Below the pieces are notes generated by a model. It did no database searches. It was not told the origin of the DNA and saw only the letters and a program-made list of their open reading frames with translations. 19,674 nt of DNA from assembly GCA_025980505.1 (NCBI GenBank), contig JAICXI010000003.1, forward strand, positions 1 through 19,674, in the 5' to 3' direction. Numbering within the stretch: the first letter of the stretch is position 1; every line of letters begins with the position of its first letter. Source of the stretch: a bacterium. Its GTDB lineage: Bacteria; Oederibacteriota; Muellerivitia; Muellerivitales; Muellerivitaceae. The position numbers and the translations under genes were made by a program. This document shows, piece by piece, positions 7,695-15,361 of this stretch.

Positions 7695-8930
7695 ATGAGG
7701 ATTCGCCGGATTTTCTTTTGCCTGTTTTTATACGCCGTTTCGCCGCAAAGCCGGGCCCAAGCGGCCCCTCCCGCCCTGGACGCTTATTCGCTGGGCGTCT
7801 CGCTTTTCCACTCCCAAAATTACGCGGCGGCCCTGCCCCTGTTCCAACAAGCCGTCCAGGCGAACCCGGCCGATGCCATGGCCCATTATTACCTGGGGAG
7901 TTGCCAGGAAACGGCGGGCGATTTGCGGGGCGAGGTGCTGAACTACTGCATCTCCGACAAACTTTCGTCCGACCCGGGCTTAAGGGCCTACGCGGACAAG
8001 GCCATGGACAAGCTTTCACTGGAGGACCAGGATTGGGTGGAACAACGCCTGGCCGCCTTCTCCCAGCCGCCGGCCAGCATGCCCCTTTCCCTGGCGACCC
8101 CGGCCCCGGCGGCGACGGGCCGTTTCGGGGTCCGGCTTTCCACCGAGATGTCCTTCTTCAACCTGTCCGACTTCCAGGCCGACCTGGACACGGTCAACTC
8201 CGCCGTCCAGGGTTACAAGGCCGCCAATCCCAGTTATAACTACAACCTCCAAACGGCCATTCCCTTCCTGCAAGCCGGGCTGGAAGTGAATCCTTATTTC
8301 ACGGACGGGCAGGACACCGAATGGGGCGCCGCCCTGGCCTTCTGGCCCGCCACCAGCGTTACCTACGCCATTACCGATATCCATCCCCAATACTTCGTAC
8401 GCTCAAAATGGGACTTGAGTTCGTTTGAGCTTCTGCTCAAAGGACGGTTTTATTTCCCGAAAACGGCCCCCAAGGGGGTCCGGTTTTACCTGGAACCGGC
8501 CGCCGGCATCCAACCCATCGCCCTCCACTGGACGGATGATTACCAGCACACCGCCGCCACCCCTTCCTCCAACCAGGAAGGTTGGGATGCCGGCAGCACG
8601 GCCTTGGGGGCCGGCCTCCTGCTTGGAACCGTGGTAAATCTCGGTAAAGACGCCCTCTTTTCCTTTTCCGCGGGCTACCAATTGTCCTCGGCCTCCGATT
8701 TCCAAGGCACTTGGAACGACGCGGGGGTCCCTTCCAGGAACGGGGCCCAAGGCTCCCTGAAGATGTTCAAGGACCCCTCCACGGGACATCGCTCCATCAT
8801 CTTCATCCCGAATAATCCGGACCTCCTTGCGGCCTTCAATGAGAACCAAGCCACATTGAATGATTGTGGTCCCTTTACCGTCGACCTGAGCGGTTTTCGT
8901 TTTAAAATGGATATCAGCTACACTTTTTGA
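7695..8930 (+). CDS. Secreted TPR / outer-membrane beta-barrel protein
   Basis: The 411-residue protein starts best at ATG 7695: GGGGGG lies seven bases upstream and the first 23 residues (MRIRR, hydrophobic core, AQA cleavage box) make a Sec signal peptide. In-frame ATGs at 7641 and 7644 overlap the etfA stop but would bury this signal behind 17-18 unrelated residues. Residues 28-62 form one TPR unit ('AYSLGVSLFHSQNYAAALPLFQQAVQANP'), and part of a second reaches about residue 90. A Pro/Ala linker (105-125) leads to roughly 285 residues of alternating polar/hydrophobic strands with many aromatic residues. The protein ends in 'FKMDISYTF', a terminal-Phe beta-signal recognised by BamA. Its link to the ETF cluster may be only transcriptional. 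No specific porin family is recognised. Confidence 0.8.
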   Translation: MRIRRIFFCLFLYAVSPQSRAQAAPPALDAYSLGVSLFHSQNYAAALPLFQQAVQANPADAMAHYYLGSCQETAGDLRGEVLNYCISDKLSSDPGLRAYADKAMDKLSLEDQDWVEQRLAAFSQPPASMPLSLATPAPAATGRFGVRLSTEMSFFNLSDFQADLDTVNSAVQGYKAANPSYNYNLQTAIPFLQAGLEVNPYFTDGQDTEWGAALAFWPATSVTYAITDIHPQYFVRSKWDLSSFELLLKGRFYFPKTAPKGVRFYLEPAAGIQPIALHWTDDYQHTAATPSSNQEGWDAGSTALGAGLLLGTVVNLGKDALFSFSAGYQLSSASDFQGTWNDAGVPSRNGAQGSLKMFKDPSTGHRSIIFIPNNPDLLAAFNENQATLNDCGPFTVDLSGFRFKMDISYTF

Positions 8931-8940
8931 GGAGGGAAAA

Positions 8941-9123
8941 ATGGCATTCTTGAACGTGACGGACGCGGTCGGCGTGGATTACACCGTTAATACGGCCAAC
9001 CTGGTGCTGTTGAGGGGCGCCAAAAACGTCCACGAACTGGTTTTCACCGACGGCAGCAAGATCAACCTGAAACCCGAGGAAGCGGCCCGCGTCAAGGGAC
9101 TGCTGCCCGGCCTCGGCGGCTGA
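8941..9123 (+). CDS. Small 60-residue protein of unknown function
   Basis: The ribosome site GAGGAGGG (8930-8937) overlaps the final base of the barrel gene stop codon and sits three bases before ATG 8941. The two genes are therefore only ten bases apart and surely co-transcribed. The product (MAFLNVTDAVGVDYTVNTAN at the start) looks like a single small beta-rich domain: 'YTVNTANLVLLRG', then 'HELVFTDGSKINL', then a short helix 'KPEEAARVKGLL'. The strand-strand-helix layout is reminiscent of FlbD-like or LytTR-half small proteins, but there is no sequence match strong enough to name it. No signal peptide, membrane segment or cysteine is present, so it is likely cytoplasmic. The stop is followed by a weak 6-bp GC hairpin (9129-9148) without a U-tract. 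Confidence 0.6.
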   Translation: MAFLNVTDAVGVDYTVNTANLVLLRGAKNVHELVFTDGSKINLKPEEAARVKGLLPGLGG

Positions 9124-9355
9124 CCCTTCGGGCGCCGTCTCCCGCCCGTCCCTCCCCTTGTCGCGGTCATTGGTTTTTATGCCCCAATAGCGTCCCATTT
9201 CAAAATTTCCGCATTTGCGACATGGATCATAAAAGGGAACGGCGAACCGGGGGAAATTGAACCTGGGGACTTTCCAGCGCCTCTTTTCAAGCAAGTGGGG
9301 GTATGCTCGCCGGGCCTTCCCTCCCTGGGACGATTCCACCGAAGGGATAGCCGAC

Positions 9356-9640
9356 ATGCCCTATAAAAGTTCCTGGTTCCTGTGGTACGACGACATCAAG
9401 ATGAAAAACCTCTCCCCCTTGGACCTCACGGGCCTTTCCCGGGGGGACAGGGCCTTGATCACCCGGCCCCTTGAATCCACCATGACCCTCGGGGACTATT
9501 GGACCGTCCTTCAACGGACCTTTTCCAAACAGGTCCTTCAATACCTCTCCGCCGAAGCCGGGAATGAATGGAAGAAACTTTTGGCGGGGATGGACCGCCG
9601 GAAGGCCCGCCGGCAAACCGTTTACGCCGTCTGGAATTAA
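9356..9640 (+). CDS. Hypothetical 94-residue protein
   Basis: I do not recognise this gene. The frame is open from 9257 (TTG), but ATG 9356 is preferred because GAAGGGA lies about nine bases upstream and the preceding residues look non-coding. The product is aromatic and basic: 'YKSSWFLWYDDIKMKNL' at the start, a central 'GDRALITRPLESTMTLGDYW', and an amphipathic, Lys/Arg-rich C-terminus ('EWKKLLAGMDRRKARRQ'). No signal peptide or membrane helix is seen. Its TAA (9638-9640) overlaps the TAA of the hydrolase gene coming from the other strand. The 232 bases before it (9124-9355) contain only the weak hairpin at 9129-9148 and no clear promoter. Confidence 0.45.
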   Translation: MPYKSSWFLWYDDIKMKNLSPLDLTGLSRGDRALITRPLESTMTLGDYWTVLQRTFSKQVLQYLSAEAGNEWKKLLAGMDRRKARRQTVYAVWN

Positions 9641-10683
9641 GGACGGGGGCTCCCCGAGGGTTTCAGGGTTTCCCCGGCCGCGCCTTTGCCTTCCGCCTTG
9701 TCCCGGGACCCGCCCTTCCATTCCACCGGCTTGGGGAACCCGTTCCGCATGTCCGTCAAAAACTCGTCCACGATCCTTTCATAGATCATGGGGAACTTGC
9801 TGAAGGTTTCCTCGTGCCCCGCCTCGGGCATGTAGGCCAGCCGCCGGTGCGGGGATGCCGTGTGCTGGAAAAGCAGCCTGACTTCATCCGATTTGGACAA
9901 ATCGTCGTTCTCCCCGGTGATGTAAAGCACCGGGTCCCGCAGCTTCTCCACGACGGGGACCAGGTCCAGGTCGCTTTCCTTCAAGGAAAGGCCCGTGACC
10001 CGGTCGTAAGCCGCAAGGCACCTCCCCAGGAATCCCGGCAGGGCGGCGAAAACCCCTCCCGCGGTGCGCCTGGAAACGTAGGACGCAAGGTTGGCCAGGG
10101 GGCTGTCCGCGATGACCGCGTCCGCGCCGGGCGCCTGCACCGCGGCCCGCAGCGCACCCATGGCCCCCAGGGAGAAACCGAAAAAGAGCACGGGTTTTTG
10201 AAGCCGGTGGGTTTTCTCGAGATAGGCCTCGGCGGCCGGGAAATCCCCGGCTTCCAATACTCCTCCGGACAGGGGGCTGTCGCCGCTTAAGCCGCATCCC
10301 CGCAGGTCGAACAACAGCACCTGGTATCCTTCTTTCACGAGGAATTCGGCCCTCCCCAACACCTGCTCGCGGTTGTGGAAGGCCCCGTGGGAAAGAAGGA
10401 TGGTACCGAGTACCTTCCCCTTGAAAGCGGCCGGCATCCACCAGCCGGACAAGGTCACCCCATCGGCCGTCGGAAAGGCGACGTCCGAATAGGCGAAACC
10501 GTCCTCCTTGGGTGTTTGGGTGAGGGGCTGGCGGATCCTGGCCTTGGCTGCGATTCCTATCGCCACTTTTTGCGGCAGCACACCGTAAATAAAGTAAAGA
10601 CCGCCGGCCAGTAAAAGGGCCCCGAGGACCCCCAGGGTTTTCAGAAGGAACCACTTGCCTTTTTTTTCGCCTGTCGATTTCAT
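9637..10683 (-). CDS. Membrane-anchored alpha/beta hydrolase (serine aminopeptidase S33-like)
   Basis: The 348-residue protein begins at ATG 10683 (minus). A longer open frame exists, but this Met precedes a short basic segment and one transmembrane helix (residues 11-37), giving an N-terminal anchor with the hydrolase domain probably outside the cytoplasm. Family motifs appear in order: an oxyanion loop 'LLSHGAFHN' (96-104), 'LLFDLRGCGLSG' (123-134), and the nucleophile elbow 'GFSLGA' with Ser171. An acid residue in 'TGENDD' (Asp260 or 261) and His290 in 'PEAGHEE' complete the triad. Substrate is unknown; peptides, esters or lipids are all possible in this superfamily. It is 77 bases downstream of ispE on the same strand and is probably the last gene of that transcription unit. 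Its stop codon shares TTAA 9637-9640 with the convergent gene. Confidence 0.85.
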   Translation of the reverse strand: MKSTGEKKGKWFLLKTLGVLGALLLAGGLYFIYGVLPQKVAIGIAAKARIRQPLTQTPKEDGFAYSDVAFPTADGVTLSGWWMPAAFKGKVLGTILLSHGAFHNREQVLGRAEFLVKEGYQVLLFDLRGCGLSGDSPLSGGVLEAGDFPAAEAYLEKTHRLQKPVLFFGFSLGAMGALRAAVQAPGADAVIADSPLANLASYVSRRTAGGVFAALPGFLGRCLAAYDRVTGLSLKESDLDLVPVVEKLRDPVLYITGENDDLSKSDEVRLLFQHTASPHRRLAYMPEAGHEETFSKFPMIYERIVDEFLTDMRNGFPKPVEWKGGSRDKAEGKGAAGETLKPSGSPRP

Positions 10684-10760
10684 TTGGTTTCCGGATCTAA
10701 AAATAGGATGAATCCCGCCCGGTCCCCGCCCCGCAAGGGATGGGAACCGGGTCTTGGTTC

Positions 10761-11651
10761 TTACGACAAGTCTTTTAAAATTTGAATCCCCGTCGAAACC
10801 GCCTTGGTCGCCACCACCGTCCGGCCGTCCCCTTCCAGGCAATCCGCGATCCTCCGGGCCTGGGCGGCATCCTCGGCCAGGCCGAAAACCGTGGGGCCGC
10901 TGCCCGATACCAGCGCGCCCAAAGCCCCGGCTTTCAGCAGGCTTTCCTTCAGTTCGGTTGTTTCCGGCAACAGGAATTGGGCCGCCGGCTCCAAACCGTT
11001 AAACAAGTGGTCCGCCACCCCGCGTAAATCCTCCTGCCGGAGGATCCGCCGGAAGTCGCCGGCCCTGTCCCCCCGGGTGAAACAAGCCTTGCCCGAACGG
11101 TAAACCGCGGGAGTGGAAAGGCCCGCCGCGGGTTTCACCAGGACCAGGTGAAACTCAAAGCCTTCCTCCCACGGTGTAATCTTTTCGCCGCGTCCCTCCC
11201 CCAAGCCCGTGCCTCCATAAAGGAAGAAAGGCACGTCCGATCCCAAGCGCGCCGCCAGGTCCAGGAGCTTTCCGGGGGCCGCATGGGTTTGGAAGAGTTC
11301 ATCCAACCCCCTCAAGGTGGCGGCCGCGTCGCTGGAGCCGCCGCCCAAACCGGCCGCCAGGGGAATCTTCTTTCGAAGGCGGATGCGGACCCCGCCGCGG
11401 GCCTTGCCGACTTCCCGGAGGAAGAGCCGGGCGGCCTTGACCACCAGGTTGGAATCATCCGCGGCCAGGGGGACCGGGGACTCCGGGATCTCCAACGCGA
11501 CCCCCTCGGCGGTTTTCTCAAAGGCCAGTTCGTCGTAAAGGGCCACGGCTTGGAAAACCAGGCGCAGTTCGTGGTATCCGTCGGGCCGGGGACCCAGGAC
11601 CTCCAGCACGGGGTTGATCTTGGCGGGCGTTCGGAGGGTGAGGGAGGTCAC
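10761..11651 (-). CDS. ispE: 4-diphosphocytidyl-2-C-methyl-D-erythritol kinase
   Basis: This cytoplasmic GHMP kinase phosphorylates CDP-ME in the non-mevalonate isoprenoid pathway. GTG 11651 is taken as start because its bases overlap the stop of the upstream TPR gene as GTGA (11651-11648), and the resulting N-terminus 'TLRTPAKIN' is exactly where IspE proteins begin. The predicted 296 residues match the usual length. Lys11 in 'PAKIN' and Asp139 in 'GSDVPFF' are the expected active-site pair. 'PLAAGLGGGSSDAAATL' (97-113) is the ATP-binding GHMP motif, and 'LVSGSGPTVFGL' near the C-terminus is motif 3. No good ribosome site precedes the GTG, so it probably depends on translational coupling. 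IspE implies the cell makes isoprenoids (quinones, undecaprenyl phosphate) by the MEP route. Confidence 0.95.
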   Translation of the reverse strand: MTSLTLRTPAKINPVLEVLGPRPDGYHELRLVFQAVALYDELAFEKTAEGVALEIPESPVPLAADDSNLVVKAARLFLREVGKARGGVRIRLRKKIPLAAGLGGGSSDAAATLRGLDELFQTHAAPGKLLDLAARLGSDVPFFLYGGTGLGEGRGEKITPWEEGFEFHLVLVKPAAGLSTPAVYRSGKACFTRGDRAGDFRRILRQEDLRGVADHLFNGLEPAAQFLLPETTELKESLLKAGALGALVSGSGPTVFGLAEDAAQARRIADCLEGDGRTVVATKAVSTGIQILKDLS

Positions 11652-13393
11652 AAGTCGGAGGATTTGTTTTTCTTTATTTTTTCCGGGTAATCCCTGTTGT
11701 CCGGGTCCAGTTGGACGGCCTTTTTCCACTGGGCGACGGCCGCGTCCGCCTTGCCCATCTTAAGCAGCACTTCCCCCAGGTGGTCGTAAATGACCGCGTC
11801 GTCCTTTTGCTGTTCCTTGAGGAGGCCCAGGGATTTTTCCAATTGGGTTCTGGCGTCCGCGTATTTGCCTTGGCGGTAATAAACCCACCCCAGGCTGTCC
11901 AGGTAATAGGAATTGTCCGGGTCCAGTTTCACGGCGGCTTCCACGTCCTTTTGGGCCTCTTCCAGGCGCATGTTCTTGTCCGCGTAGGAATAGCCGATGT
12001 AATTGTAGGCGTCGGCGTTGTCCGGCTGGATCTGAAGCACCCGCTTCATCTGGTCAATGGCGTCGTTGAAACGCCCCGCCTTGTCCATCAGGATGCCCAA
12101 GTTGAAGTAAGCCTGGGCCAGCGTGCCGCCGTTGTAATCGGGGGAAGACTTGCCCTTGTAGGCCTGTTCGATGTCGATCACGCGGCGGTACCCGGCTTCC
12201 GCCGCCCGGGTGTCGTTCTTTTCGTGGTCCATCATGGCCTGCAGCAGGAGGAGGTCCGGGTGGTTGGGGTTGACCTTGAGGCCCGCCGCCAGGGTTTTGG
12301 CCACCTTGGCGTCGTCTTTTTGCTTGTCGTACAACAGGACAAGCCGCACCCATGCGTCCACCGATTTGTCATCGTTGCCCAGGATGGCCTTGAGCTGGCT
12401 TTCAGCGTCCGGATAGTCCTTCATTTGCTCATAGGCGGCGGCCAGGCGGTAACGGACAAGCGCGTTGGCCGGCTGCTTTTCCAGTAGCTTTTGGAAGGCT
12501 TCCACGGCCTTGGGGTACTGGTCCATCCGGAAATAACACAGCCCGATGTAATCATAAACCGTCAGGTCGTCGGGCTTGAGTCCCGCGTAATTCCGGAAGG
12601 CTTCCAGGGCCTTGGCGTTGTCCTTTTGGTTGTAGTAAAGCTCCCCCAGCGCCAGGTAAACCTGGGCGTTGTCCGGGTTGACCTTTAAGAGCGTCTGGTA
12701 AGCATCAATGGCTTCCTTGGGTTTCTGGTCCAATTCATAAACGAGTCCCAGGGAGGTATAGGCCGATTCCAGGGTGGGGTCGATCTCAATGGCCTTCTTG
12801 AAGGCATCCTCGGCCTTGGACGCCTGGTTGGCCCGGGTATAAAGCAGCCCCATATTGTAGAAAACGGCGGCGGCTTTGGGGTTGTCCGTCAGGATCTTCT
12901 GGTATTGTTCCAAGGCGTCGTCGGTGCGGTTTTGGTTGGCCAGGGCGCCCGCCAGGTAATAACGGGCCTCCAGGTTCTTGGGGTCCTTTTGGAGGATTTC
13001 CAGGTACTCCTTCTGGGCCTTGCCGTATTCCCCCTGGCTGGCGAAAAGGTTGGCCAACATCAGCCGGGTCCCGATGTTGTTGGGTTGGAGTTGGATGGAT
13101 TTCTGCAGTTCCTCAACGCTTTTATAGTCCAGGCCCTCGACGTAATAATGGTAGGCCAGGCGGTCATGGACCGCGGAGGAGGTTGGGTCGTACCGGGCGG
13201 CTTGCTCGAACTCGATGGTCGACCGGTCCACGTCGCCCGTATATTGGGCGTAAAGCCCGTTGGCGTAGTGCCAATAAGCCCGGGTTTTGGATTCGATGGG
13301 CTGGTCCATATCAGCCCTTAAAAAGCCCGCCGCGCCCAACCAACCCAAAAGGATGAGGGGCAAGACTACCGGCAAGGAAATATTTTTTTTCAT
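11648..13393 (-). CDS. Exported tetratricopeptide-repeat protein
   Basis: The 581-residue protein starts at ATG 13393 with a Sec signal peptide (KKN, hydrophobic run 7-24, likely cut near Ala27). Essentially all the rest is TPR: about 14-15 units of roughly 34 residues, many with the canonical W/Y-LG-Y-A-F-P pattern (for example 'AYTSLGLVYELDQKPKEAIDAYQ...'). Such proteins scaffold complexes in the periplasm or at the outer membrane; no enzymatic domain is present. The gene directly precedes ispE and overlaps it by four bases (GTGA), so the two are translated together. Functional linkage to isoprenoid synthesis is not implied. Only a weak ribosome site is seen upstream. Confidence 0.85.
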   Translation of the reverse strand: MKKNISLPVVLPLILLGWLGAAGFLRADMDQPIESKTRAYWHYANGLYAQYTGDVDRSTIEFEQAARYDPTSSAVHDRLAYHYYVEGLDYKSVEELQKSIQLQPNNIGTRLMLANLFASQGEYGKAQKEYLEILQKDPKNLEARYYLAGALANQNRTDDALEQYQKILTDNPKAAAVFYNMGLLYTRANQASKAEDAFKKAIEIDPTLESAYTSLGLVYELDQKPKEAIDAYQTLLKVNPDNAQVYLALGELYYNQKDNAKALEAFRNYAGLKPDDLTVYDYIGLCYFRMDQYPKAVEAFQKLLEKQPANALVRYRLAAAYEQMKDYPDAESQLKAILGNDDKSVDAWVRLVLLYDKQKDDAKVAKTLAAGLKVNPNHPDLLLLQAMMDHEKNDTRAAEAGYRRVIDIEQAYKGKSSPDYNGGTLAQAYFNLGILMDKAGRFNDAIDQMKRVLQIQPDNADAYNYIGYSYADKNMRLEEAQKDVEAAVKLDPDNSYYLDSLGWVYYRQGKYADARTQLEKSLGLLKEQQKDDAVIYDHLGEVLLKMGKADAAVAQWKKAVQLDPDNRDYPEKIKKNKSSDL

Positions 13394-13430
13394 GGGAGTT
13401 CCAGTTTGTAAAGGTTCAGGTTATGACCGC

Positions 13431-13540
13431 CACGGCGTAAAGACACAAAGGAAAAAACGGCCGGTTCAAGATACCGAAGGGGCTCTTTTAAGTTCCGGTG
13501 ATCCGGTCTTTGCGGCCCTCCGGGGACAAGAAGCCGGTTT
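13431..13540. repeat. Intergenic region with GGCGTAAAGACACAAAGG-type periodic repeat
   Basis: Between the TPR gene and the cNMP-domain gene lies CGCCACGGCGTAAAGACACA followed by AAGG (13428-13451). About 60 bases later GGTCTTTGCGGCCCTCCGGG is a partial reverse complement. The decamer GGCGTAAAGA (13434-13443) recurs at 19185-19194 in another intergenic hairpin. It looks like a degraded dispersed repeat; I see no clear terminator. Confidence 0.3.
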
Positions 13541-13993
13541 TCAAACCTGTTTGATCGACTCATTGGCTTTCCGCAAGCGCTCGTTCGCTATTCTCAGGAA
13601 GACCAACAAAACTTTCAAGGCAATATCGGGGTATTTTTCCATCAATGTGCCGAATGCTTTTTTCGTCATGACGAGAAGTTGGGATTCTTCCGCCACCCGC
13701 GCGGTGGCCGTGCGCGGACGGTTGTCGATCAGCGACATTTCACCTAGGAACTCGCCTTCCCTCAAGGTTGCCAGGACCGCCTCCTGGTTGTTCGCCGTCT
13801 TCTTCGTGATTTGGACCGACCCCTTTTTGATGACATAAAGGATTTCCCCCGTCATGCCTTCCACGAAAAGGGTCGAATTCTTGCCGTAGGTCTTTTCAAA
13901 AAAAAGCGGGACCATGTTGGCCAGTTCGGGGGGCGTCAAATCCTTGAAGAGCGCCATGGATTTGAGGCCTTCCATATCGATCGGTGCGGCCAT
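13541..13993 (-). CDS. Stand-alone cyclic-nucleotide-binding domain protein
   Basis: The 150-residue protein is a single cNMP-binding domain of the CAP/PKA regulatory type. The start at ATG 13993 is supported by TGAGGAGA about 11 bases upstream. After an N-terminal helix ('LKSMALFKDLTPPELANM', 10-27) comes the jelly-roll with 'GEILYVIKKGSVQI'. The phosphate-binding cassette 'GEFLGEMSLIDNRPRTATA' follows (80-98), with Gly84, Glu85 and Arg94 where cAMP/cGMP contacts are expected. A helical tail follows, but there is no helix-turn-helix, kinase, channel or cyclase domain. It therefore probably acts by binding a partner protein in response to a nucleotide. The gene lies 51 bases after the FAD-protein gene on the same strand and may share its transcript. 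Confidence 0.85.
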   Translation of the reverse strand: MAAPIDMEGLKSMALFKDLTPPELANMVPLFFEKTYGKNSTLFVEGMTGEILYVIKKGSVQITKKTANNQEAVLATLREGEFLGEMSLIDNRPRTATARVAEESQLLVMTKKAFGTLMEKYPDIALKVLLVFLRIANERLRKANESIKQV

Positions 13994-14044
13994 GGATCGG
14001 TTTATCTCCTCACGGAAAGGTAGAGGCTTGTCGGACGCATTATA

Positions 14045-15361
14045 TCACCTTATCCCGGCGATTATTTTACGGGCAGCGGTGATGCCCTGCTCCATGGCCG
14101 ATTCCATGCTGCCGTATTCCCATCGTCCGTAACGGCCTACGGAATCGACCCCGTTCTTTTCAAAATACCCCAGGAGGGCGGATACGATCGCGTCCCGGCC
14201 CTCGTCGTAAAGCACATAGGCGTTGGGAAGGTCCAGATCGACCCGGCTGACGACCTGTCTCTCGTTTTGAATCCAGCCCAGTTCCGCCAACTTTTGGAGG
14301 GCGTGGCGTCCCAAGGCCCCGGGGTCGGGCCTGTTTCCGCGATAGGAAAACTCCACGTAAAGGGAGGCGTGGCCTTTGGGGGCTACGGTCGGTACGCAGG
14401 CGCTCACCGAGCCGGCGCGGTGGAATCGGAATTCCTTTTCGGGAAAGTAAACCCAGCTAAAGGGCACGGGCTGGGGGCCCCTTATGCCGAAATTGATGTT
14501 GTAGATGGAGGTGGCTTTGAGCTTTCCCGCCGCCCGCCCCAGGCCCCCCGGCAATCCCCTCGTGCGCCCCGCCAGGCCCGGCAGGGGCAGGCTGGAAACC
14601 AGCCGGTTGTACCGGATTTCCAGGCCCGAGGTCAGGACCGCCCTTTTCCGGGAAAGGTCGAGCGTTTGAAGGCCGACGCCCATCCAAAGGTTCGGGAGGT
14701 TGCGGGCGATGGACCGGGGCAGCACCGAAATGCCGCCCTCGTCGGGATAAAGGAAGGTGGAGTTGTAACCGGCCGCGGAATTTTGCCTGGAAAAGGCCCC
14801 CCTTAACACTTCCGAAATCCTCGGCGAAGGCACGAACCGGCCCATCCAATGGGTGGTCAAGCGGGTCAAGGGCGTCTTCCAAAGCTTCTCGTTGTAGGGA
14901 AACATGAAATTCCGCGAGAGGCCGGCGCCGAAAGATTGCAGGCACCAGGATTTGAAATCGGGGGCCCGGGCCGGGTCCACGCCCAAGAAGCGGCGCTTGA
15001 GGGCCGCTTCCAGGTAGCCCAAAACGTTCTCGCGGACGACCGCCGGGGGAAGGCCCGCGTTGTTTTCCTGGTAGGGGTATTCGCTATAAGTCCCCCGGCT
15101 GTAAACGGCCGCGTGCCGGGTCCGGCGCTTGAACCGATTCCCCAAAAAAGGCCGTACCCATTCCTCCAGGGACGGCTTTTGGAAGTGAAGGAAATGGCCG
15201 GTGTAATCAAAGGTGAATCCCCGGTCCAAAAGGGTCCGGCAAAGCCCCCCCGGGTCCTTCTCCTTTTCCACCAGCAAATAAGGCCGGGAAGCCTGGTGCA
15301 GTTCACGGGCGCAGGAAAGGCCCGCCAATCCCCCTCCGGCGATCAGCGTTTCGACCTTCAT
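14045..15361 (-). CDS. FAD-dependent amino-oxidase-fold protein (UDP-galactopyranose mutase / protoporphyrinogen oxidase-like)
   Basis: The 438-residue flavoprotein starts at ATG 15361, overlapping the stop of the WecA-like gene as ATGA (15361-15358). The dinucleotide motif 'IAGGGLAGLSCARELHQ' (7-23) and the second flavin segment 'DPGGLCRTLLDRGFTFDYTG' (36-55) continuing into HFLHF are typical of the NAD(P)-binding-8/amino-oxidase family that includes UGM and HemY. 'EYPYQENNAGLP' (94-105) and 'MFPYNEKLW' (153-161) recur in the polysaccharide-cluster members of this family. The C-terminal 'GRYGRWEYGSMESAMEQG' (417-434) closes the FAD site. Coupling to a polyprenyl-phosphate sugar transferase points to surface-glycan synthesis, perhaps sugar-nucleotide or glycolipid modification. 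A haem role is less likely because no haem genes are nearby. Confidence 0.8.
   Translation of the reverse strand: MKVETLIAGGGLAGLSCARELHQASRPYLLVEKEKDPGGLCRTLLDRGFTFDYTGHFLHFQKPSLEEWVRPFLGNRFKRRTRHAAVYSRGTYSEYPYQENNAGLPPAVVRENVLGYLEAALKRRFLGVDPARAPDFKSWCLQSFGAGLSRNFMFPYNEKLWKTPLTRLTTHWMGRFVPSPRISEVLRGAFSRQNSAAGYNSTFLYPDEGGISVLPRSIARNLPNLWMGVGLQTLDLSRKRAVLTSGLEIRYNRLVSSLPLPGLAGRTRGLPGGLGRAAGKLKATSIYNINFGIRGPQPVPFSWVYFPEKEFRFHRAGSVSACVPTVAPKGHASLYVEFSYRGNRPDPGALGRHALQKLAELGWIQNERQVVSRVDLDLPNAYVLYDEGRDAIVSALLGYFEKNGVDSVGRYGRWEYGSMESAMEQGITAARKIIAGIR

Noticed and set aside
9129..9148. Hairpin CGGGCG-CCGTCTCC-CGCCCG as terminator of the ETF cluster
   Set aside because: Only six pairs and no T-tract follow, so it does not meet the pattern of an intrinsic terminator.
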